Assembly: GCF_032854445.1 (NCBI RefSeq)
Contig: NC_088307.1
Coordinates: 22,148,017-22,208,016, forward strand
Source: Liolophura sinensis
Lineage: Eukaryota > Mollusca > Polyplacophora > Chitonida > Chitonidae
DNA: 60,000 nucleotides
Direction of reading: 5' to 3'
Shown here: in pieces, positions 54,822 to 60,000 of the stretch
Layout: each line of letters opens with the position of its first letter
How positions within the stretch are numbered: position 1 is the first letter of the stretch
The notes under the pieces: model-generated
Seen by the model: the letters and a program-made list of their open reading frames with translations, nothing else
Database searches by the model: none
Told to the model about the DNA's origin: nothing
Program-made: the position numbers and the translations under genes

Positions 54822-54960
54822 TCGTATGTTCGTTGGTATCTTGCCAAGGGTCTGTGGTTTACTCCGGACTTCCGGTTTCCTCCTTCCATAAAATAGGTCG
54901 GCATCATATACATGACAAATTCTTGAGAGTGGAATTAAAACAACAATCAAACTTCTCTTG
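54822..54960 (+). repeat. diverged SINE A relative
   Basis: 'gtatgttcgttggtatcttgccaagggtctgtggtttactccggacttccggtttcctccttccataaaataggtcggcatcatatacatgacaaattcttgagagtgg'. Confidence 0.55.
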
Positions 54961-55184
54961 GATATAACCGACATAATCTTCAGCCTAAATATAAGTCCAA
55001 TCACCCTCTCACCCCAACGCCCACACCCTACCCTAAAAAGAAATTAACAACTATCTGAGCTGCTTAGTTCACATGAAGATGGATAACATTCACCAGAATG
55101 GATTCGAACTCGATGTCGCAGAGACGTTTAAATCACAGATTCATGCCTGGTTTATGGAAGGCCTATATTCACTAGTGAACAACG

Positions 55185-55242
55185 TGATGGCATCTGTACC
55201 GCATAAAACACCAATCAAATAATTATGTAAATAAATAAATCA
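55185..55242 (+). repeat. SINE family A 3' scrap
   Basis: 'gtaccgcataaaacaccaatcaaataattatgtaaataaataaat'. Confidence 0.6.
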
Positions 55243-55322
55243 GTTAGGACAATAGTAACATGTAGGCCTAATTAAACAAATTAGGCCCACTGTATACACA
55301 CTGACAGCTGCGACAAATAGAT

Positions 55323-55439
55323 CTATTCGAGGACGGAGTCGTTGATGTTGTTGCGGTTGACGTCCTTCCTGTTCTTGACCCAGTGCGTGTTTTCAAAACG
55401 CGCATGCGTGTGGAATGACATTTCACGACCTGACTTATT
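55323..55439 (-). CDS. possible terminal coding exon of an unrecognised minus-strand gene
   Basis: On the minus strand the frame reads SGREMSFHTHARFE, then NTHWVKNRKDVNRNN and INDSVLE before TAG at 55323-55325. The last 20 codons use C or G at nearly every third position (GTC AAG AAC AGG AAG GAC GTC AAC CGC AAC), a bias absent from the AT-rich surroundings and typical of real coding sequence. A possible acceptor is aataagtcag near 55433. Upstream exons would lie above 55.5 kb but were not found. The frame is short and the family is not recognised. Confidence 0.33.
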   Translation of the reverse strand, partial: NKSGREMSFHTHARFENTHWVKNRKDVNRNNINDSVLE

Positions 55440-56879
55440 AGAAGAGCACTATCGTATGTTAATATGTATCCATGCCATACACGCCGCAGTTTCTGACCGC
55501 ACACCGGCAATTTTTTCATCGTTTCTCGGAGCTTACAAAACACAACCATTGTTCACCTTTTTTGGGGAAGTTGCAAAACAAAAAAAAAAAACAAGAAAAA
55601 AAATTTTTGTCTGGCCTTGTAAAGCGATATTGCAAAACGGGTTTGTGTTTTAACTTATGCCCACAAAAGGTAAAACGAAACATGGACAGTTCAAATCAAG
55701 AGAGAGCCGTTATGAAGTAGTTAGTCCGGTCCTTCATAAGTGTCATTTGATAACGAACAACAAGCGGTAATCGTGTAGAACCTGTTACACCTTACACTCC
55801 CCTATAGGCCGCTGAGTGCAACGTGGTCTACTTGCAAACACGTTTAATAAAATAACACTGCTTGCTAACGACACACCTTCTGGATTGGGGCATCTTACAT
55901 CCCCTTTTCAAAAGCAGCGCACAGGTACCAGTTAACCCACAGAGTAAAGAATCCTAACGGTATACATAAAACATAGAAGAAGTAACAAGGTGTGATTTGC
56001 TCAACGATGTAAAGAGGAAATACGAATACGTACAGCACGTTAATAAACACACAACATAAGGACTCCTAGCGATACATGTAAACCGAGTCTAAATATAAAC
56101 TATAGTAACAACGAGTGATATTTGGCTTGAGGTCTCACGTTAGGGAAATTACGACGGTTTCATGAGCTTAACTCTGAGAGAAACACGCTTCATTACAACA
56201 GTGAAATTAAATAGTTTCTAAGATCATTATTTTAAGTGCATATATTTTACAGTAAATATCTGAACTAAACAATAAGACTAACAACTCTACAGAAAAGCCT
56301 GTTTCATAAAGTTTAGGACGTTCAGTTTCAGGCAAGCAAGAGAGTCATGATCAGCGTAATACGAATCCATGAGAAGGGGATAAGTTAATGACCAGGGCAG
56401 TGCTAAGTGGATTGCAGAAACATTGTGTCTTTCTGTATATGTAAACTTGGCACGGAACTTTGGAAAGCTTCTCAGAGTTCGCTCAAGCCAGATGAACATT
56501 CCCCTATTACATGGTATGAGGAACAAAATCGGTTCTACGCAATGCATGTTACAAATCAGTCAACTGAAACAACACTGGATGTTTTCGTATATAAGATACA
56601 CTCAAAAATAGGTTACAATATAGTTTACACGCCAAGACGTTGCTACACTATATACTCCATCGATTAGAACATCTGTTCGCAACAGAATGGCAAAATAGCA
56701 CTGAATCAATACGACTAACATATGACGAACTGTTCTATTTGTAACAGTTACTTTTTCCCGTAAACATAGAGAAAGCACGGAGAAGTCGTGCTGTGATTAC
56801 TGTACATCTTCATCGACAGGATTACGGTGTCTGGCGGATGTCTCAGATCTGCTGGATAGTGCATATTTGTATTTGTTCA
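55440..56879. other. no recognised feature
   Basis: An A-rich tract at 55578-55602. Frames at 55342-55720 and 56407-56667 have no domain and are matched by open antisense frames. Confidence 0.4.
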
Positions 56880-56881
56880 AA

Positions 56882-57005
56882 TGAAGTCCTGTGGGTTTCC
56901 CCCAGGTCTGCCCGGTTTCCTCCCACCATAATACTAACCGCCGTCATATTAGTGAAACATTCTTCAGTATGGCGTGAAACACCAATCAACTGAATCAAAT
57001 AAAAT
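56882..57005 (+). mobile_element. SINE family A, 5'-truncated
   Basis: 'gtgggtttcccccaggtctgcccggtttcctcccaccataatactaaccgccgtcatattagtgaaacattcttcagtatggcgtgaaacaccaatcaac'. A 7-bp TGAAGTC at 56882 and about 57010 may be its target-site duplication. Confidence 0.85.
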
Positions 57006-57012
57006 CAACTGA

Positions 57013-58986
57013 AGTCATCGTACTAAAGCGGCACTTCGTTACAAAGGTTGCCTGTTTGTTTATTTAAGGCTAAACTAGCTTCATTTAAATGAAACTGAGA
57101 GGATGCAATACTTTGATAAATCCATAGAGTACATGCTAAACGCTCTCTATGGCTGATCAATCAAATCAAACAATCAATCAATCGGTAAAACTAACATTCG
57201 CGCCATGTAGACGGCCTTCATTAACAAGGAGGAAACTTTGATATTGCTTCTTGCACCAACCAACCAAACATACAAACACTAGCCACCTTTGAGAAATTCC
57301 ATTTTAAATCAAATATTCTTTATTAGCATTATACATACATTGTATTTCATTATCTCTTAAAACTTTTTAACAAAGGGCCTTAGAAAACGTTACTGACAAA
57401 TGGTCAAGACTTACCGGTTTGTTTCCTCGCTTCAAGGGAAGTAAAACTCCAAAATGGCACTTCTTTCCTTCATCTTTTGTCTCTTCTTAATTTAACCGAG
57501 GGTTTTCATTGTTTTCGTGATTGATTTTACCTTGAAATGTTTGGTTCCAGCAGTGAATAATTTACCAGAGGCATAACAAATGTGCCAGTTTGCTTAATAA
57601 TTTCAGCCCACAGTCCTTTTGTTAGGTTGATATCTGTCGCCATACAAATACTTGCCATCCATTCGTGATAAGCAGTTCACCACATATCTACTGCTCTTTA
57701 ATGACAAGCACATTGCTGCATGAACCGGATGTCACAAGGTAAGCTGCGCAGGCGCCTTTCTGGTATCCTATATCTTGATCTCTCTAGTATCCATGACAAA
57801 TCCTTTTTACGTTTTTCGGTTCGATGATCATGAAACGTAACACTGCCTGATTATCAGGTATCAAATCCGATTTTCCTCACTCTGGCCTAAAATCTCAAAT
57901 TATGCCCACAATGAGCCTTGTGTCCAGCAAATGACTCTTAACAAGTGGCGCAGTGCTGGGGTCTGGTAAAAGAACCGATACGATATAAAGCATAAGGGTT
58001 AAGGTTGAACCGAAACTGAGTTCAAGTCGATAAATTGTTCACGAGCACTGATCATAAATGTCTCGACGTGGTGATTGGTTTCAACACGCAAACACGCACT
58101 ATTATGATCGGATGTAAGAAATTTAGTTCCATGACTTTAGCAGGTGAAGGTTACTAAAGCTGAGATCTGTGTACAGCGGCAAGCATGGATTGCATTCACC
58201 TTTCTCAAAGGTACATAACTACCTGTGCATCACACTTGGTTTAAACAAGGAAGCAGCTAGAACCTAGGTGTTTCTGCCCAATGGTAAGGTTGACATTTGT
58301 GAGGAAAAACATAAAAATGAAAGGTGATTTCAAAACATGCGACAAGGCAAAAATAGTACGTTGTGAATTAGCAACTTTAACTGAGGTAATTTAATGCAAA
58401 ATTCATGATGAATCCCGTTTCCGTCCTTCATTTAAGAAGATTACTTTCTTTTGCTTGTGCATAGATTATAGTAGAGCACAGAACGAACGTCCGAATAAGT
58501 GCAAATAATACTTTCGACTTTAACTCAAACTACGGGTTTTCTTCTTATTAACCTGTCTAGCCCCATAAAGGCGTTTCGATCACTACATCAGAGAGGCATA
58601 TATTAATTTCAAATTTGAAAGACAGACATGTACTCCTTTAACAGACTATAAATCTTACATAACTTTTGATATGTTTCAATAATTTTCCTTGATTTGGGTA
58701 TATTATACAACAAAATACAAATTACTTACCTGTACTGGACACCTTGAGCTTAGCTTGTGAGATCAGCGGAAGACAACAGCACTAATGCTTTGTTAAGGAG
58801 TAAAATTTTGTCAGGGTACTCTTTATGTTTTAAGGTCATCAATTATTAGTACCAGTGTTTGATGGATTAGTCTTTAACCGTTTTTCTTTTCCTTTTTTTT
58901 GTTGCAGATTAAATAAAATAATAATGAACATCTAAATATGATTGATTGAAGCAAAACTGTCAGAGGTACAGTGATTTACCCAACAG
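57013..58986. other. no recognised feature
   Basis: 2 kb, AT-rich, with a short 'atcaatcaaatcaaacaatcaatcaatcgg' run at 57155-57184. No gene was recognised. Confidence 0.45.
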
Positions 58987-59080
58987 ATATTTATTTGTTT
59001 ATTTATTTGATTGGCTTTTACGCCGTACTCAAGAATATTTTACTTATACGACGGCGACCAACATTATGATGGGAGATAAA
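58987..59080 (-). mobile_element. SINE family A, 5'-truncated
   Basis: 'tatttatttgtttatttatttgattggcttttacgccgtactcaagaatattttacttatacgacggcgaccaacattatgatggg'. Minus orientation. Confidence 0.85.
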
Positions 59081-59786
59081 GGCTTGTGCAGGCAGAATGG
59101 AAATCGTATAGATAGAATACCACAGCTAAGTATCATGTGATTTCGGTCATAGTTTATACGTATTAGTCGCAAATGAAATGACGGAGGAATGAAGTGTGCA
59201 TAGATGTGAACATTTATTAGAAGCAAAAGACACTCGCAGACGGTTCTCTCTTGTCCATCGAGGTTCCATTTTACCCAGTGGCGGTACCATTTGTGTCTGT
59301 ACCGTCATTGCCACTGTGCGAAAGATATCCTGAAATACACTGGGACAAAAGCAGTGACGAAACGATAGTAGATACAGATAGAGAACAGTGTATTTTTTTT
59401 ACAGATTTGCATAGGGGGTAAAATCTATACCAAGTGTAAAGTGTAAAACAAACGCGGAGAAGAGATTTAAAAGACTAAGCATTTTCTTTTTAATTTTTAT
59501 TTTTCATAGCTTCAGGAAATTGCTTACAATTAATAAACATAAAGAAATAAGACACTAAAAACACTATACCAAAATCTATATCAAATCTATACCAAAAAAA
59601 CGTAAGCTAGCACACAGGAAAAAGCACACGAGTCCGTCGCATGTCATCTGAATTCCTATTTGAACAACTGGGTGATAATTGGCGTGGGGGGTGAGGCAGA
59701 GATCAGGGGCGGGGATTGTCGTCGTCCTGCAGTATGATTTCTTTCATTAAGACCCACAAGGTTTTGATATAATATACTAAATGACT
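59081..59786. other. no recognised feature
   Basis: AT-rich with T-tracts; no coding or repeat signal. Confidence 0.45.
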
Positions 59787-60000
59787 TACAGCATAGAGAG
59801 CAAAACGGGAGCAGCGACGACACTGTGATAGACGTACAGCATAGAGAGTAAAACCAGAGCAGCGACGACACTGTGATAGACGTACAGCATTGACAGTAAA
59901 ACCAGAGCAGCGACGACAGAGTGATAGGCGTACAGCATAGAGAGTAAAATCAGAACAGCGACGACACTGTCATAGACGTACAGCATCGAGAGTAAAACCA
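59787..60000 (+). repeat. 48-bp tandem array made from the 5' end of repeat D, running off the window
   Basis: Units begin 'tacagcatagagagtaaaac' at 59787, 59835, 59883, 59931 and 59979, exactly 48 bp apart. The first about 44 bp of each unit equal the 5' end of repeat D (24298-24341, 51366-51412). The period divides by three, so minus-strand frames read a 16-residue hydrophobic repeat (SMLYVYHSVVAALVLL), most likely a by-product. Confidence 0.93.

Noticed and set aside
55342-55653. 103-codon plus frame
   Set aside because: It passes through a poly-A tract (KQKKKTRKK) and is antisense to a better coding signal at 55323-55439.
56407-56667. 86-codon plus frame
   Set aside because: An equally long antisense frame exists, no domain was recognised and the codon use is AT-driven.
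59786-59986. Transmembrane-like repeat protein on the minus strand
   Set aside because: The 16-residue repeat is the translation of the 48-bp array whose unit derives from non-coding repeat D.

Overview
This is eukaryotic, intron-bearing, AT-rich genomic DNA from an animal. The SINE families look like those I know from molluscan genomes (bodies ending in the '...TTGAGTACGGCGTAAAACACCAATCAAATAAAT' and '...GACGTTAAACCCCAAGCA' types), so a mollusc or another lophotrochozoan is the most likely source. That is recognition from memory, not a search.

Only one gene can be supported beyond doubt. Positions 1030-8032 (+) hold a complete nine-exon orthologue of GTF3C5, the TFIIIC subunit related to human TFIIIC63 and yeast tau95/Tfc1. 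All eight introns have GT-AG borders, the exon phases join without error, and the protein is 512 residues long. A poly(A) signal follows at 8445. A short upstream ATG overlaps the start. The 3' end of exon 8, with its splice donor, has been copied into a 56-bp tandem array running into intron 8 (6241-6689), the most unusual feature in the window.

From 8.5 kb to the end the window is mostly non-coding and heavily repetitive. It holds about 30 copies or fragments of a tRNA-derived SINE (family A), five of a second (family B), two of a third (family C), several copies of a poly(A)/poly(T)-ended interspersed repeat (family D, often followed by a segment called E), two foldback elements with terminal inverted repeats, and a run of unrelated minisatellites or satellites (periods near 19, 23, 26, 38, 48, 54, 56, 65 and 116 bp). 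Many SINE copies have exact target-site duplications and are 5'-truncated.

Weaker coding signals lie outside GTF3C5. A phase-compatible exon pair lies on the minus strand (48844-48940 and 48056-48215). Single coding-like patches on the minus strand lie at 42505-42847, 54240-54504 and 55323-55439. A CpG-rich putative promoter and first exon sits at about 34654-34987 (+), with a mitochondrial-presequence-like start. None of these can be named from sequence alone. No tRNA or rRNA gene, CRISPR array or autonomous transposon ORF was found.
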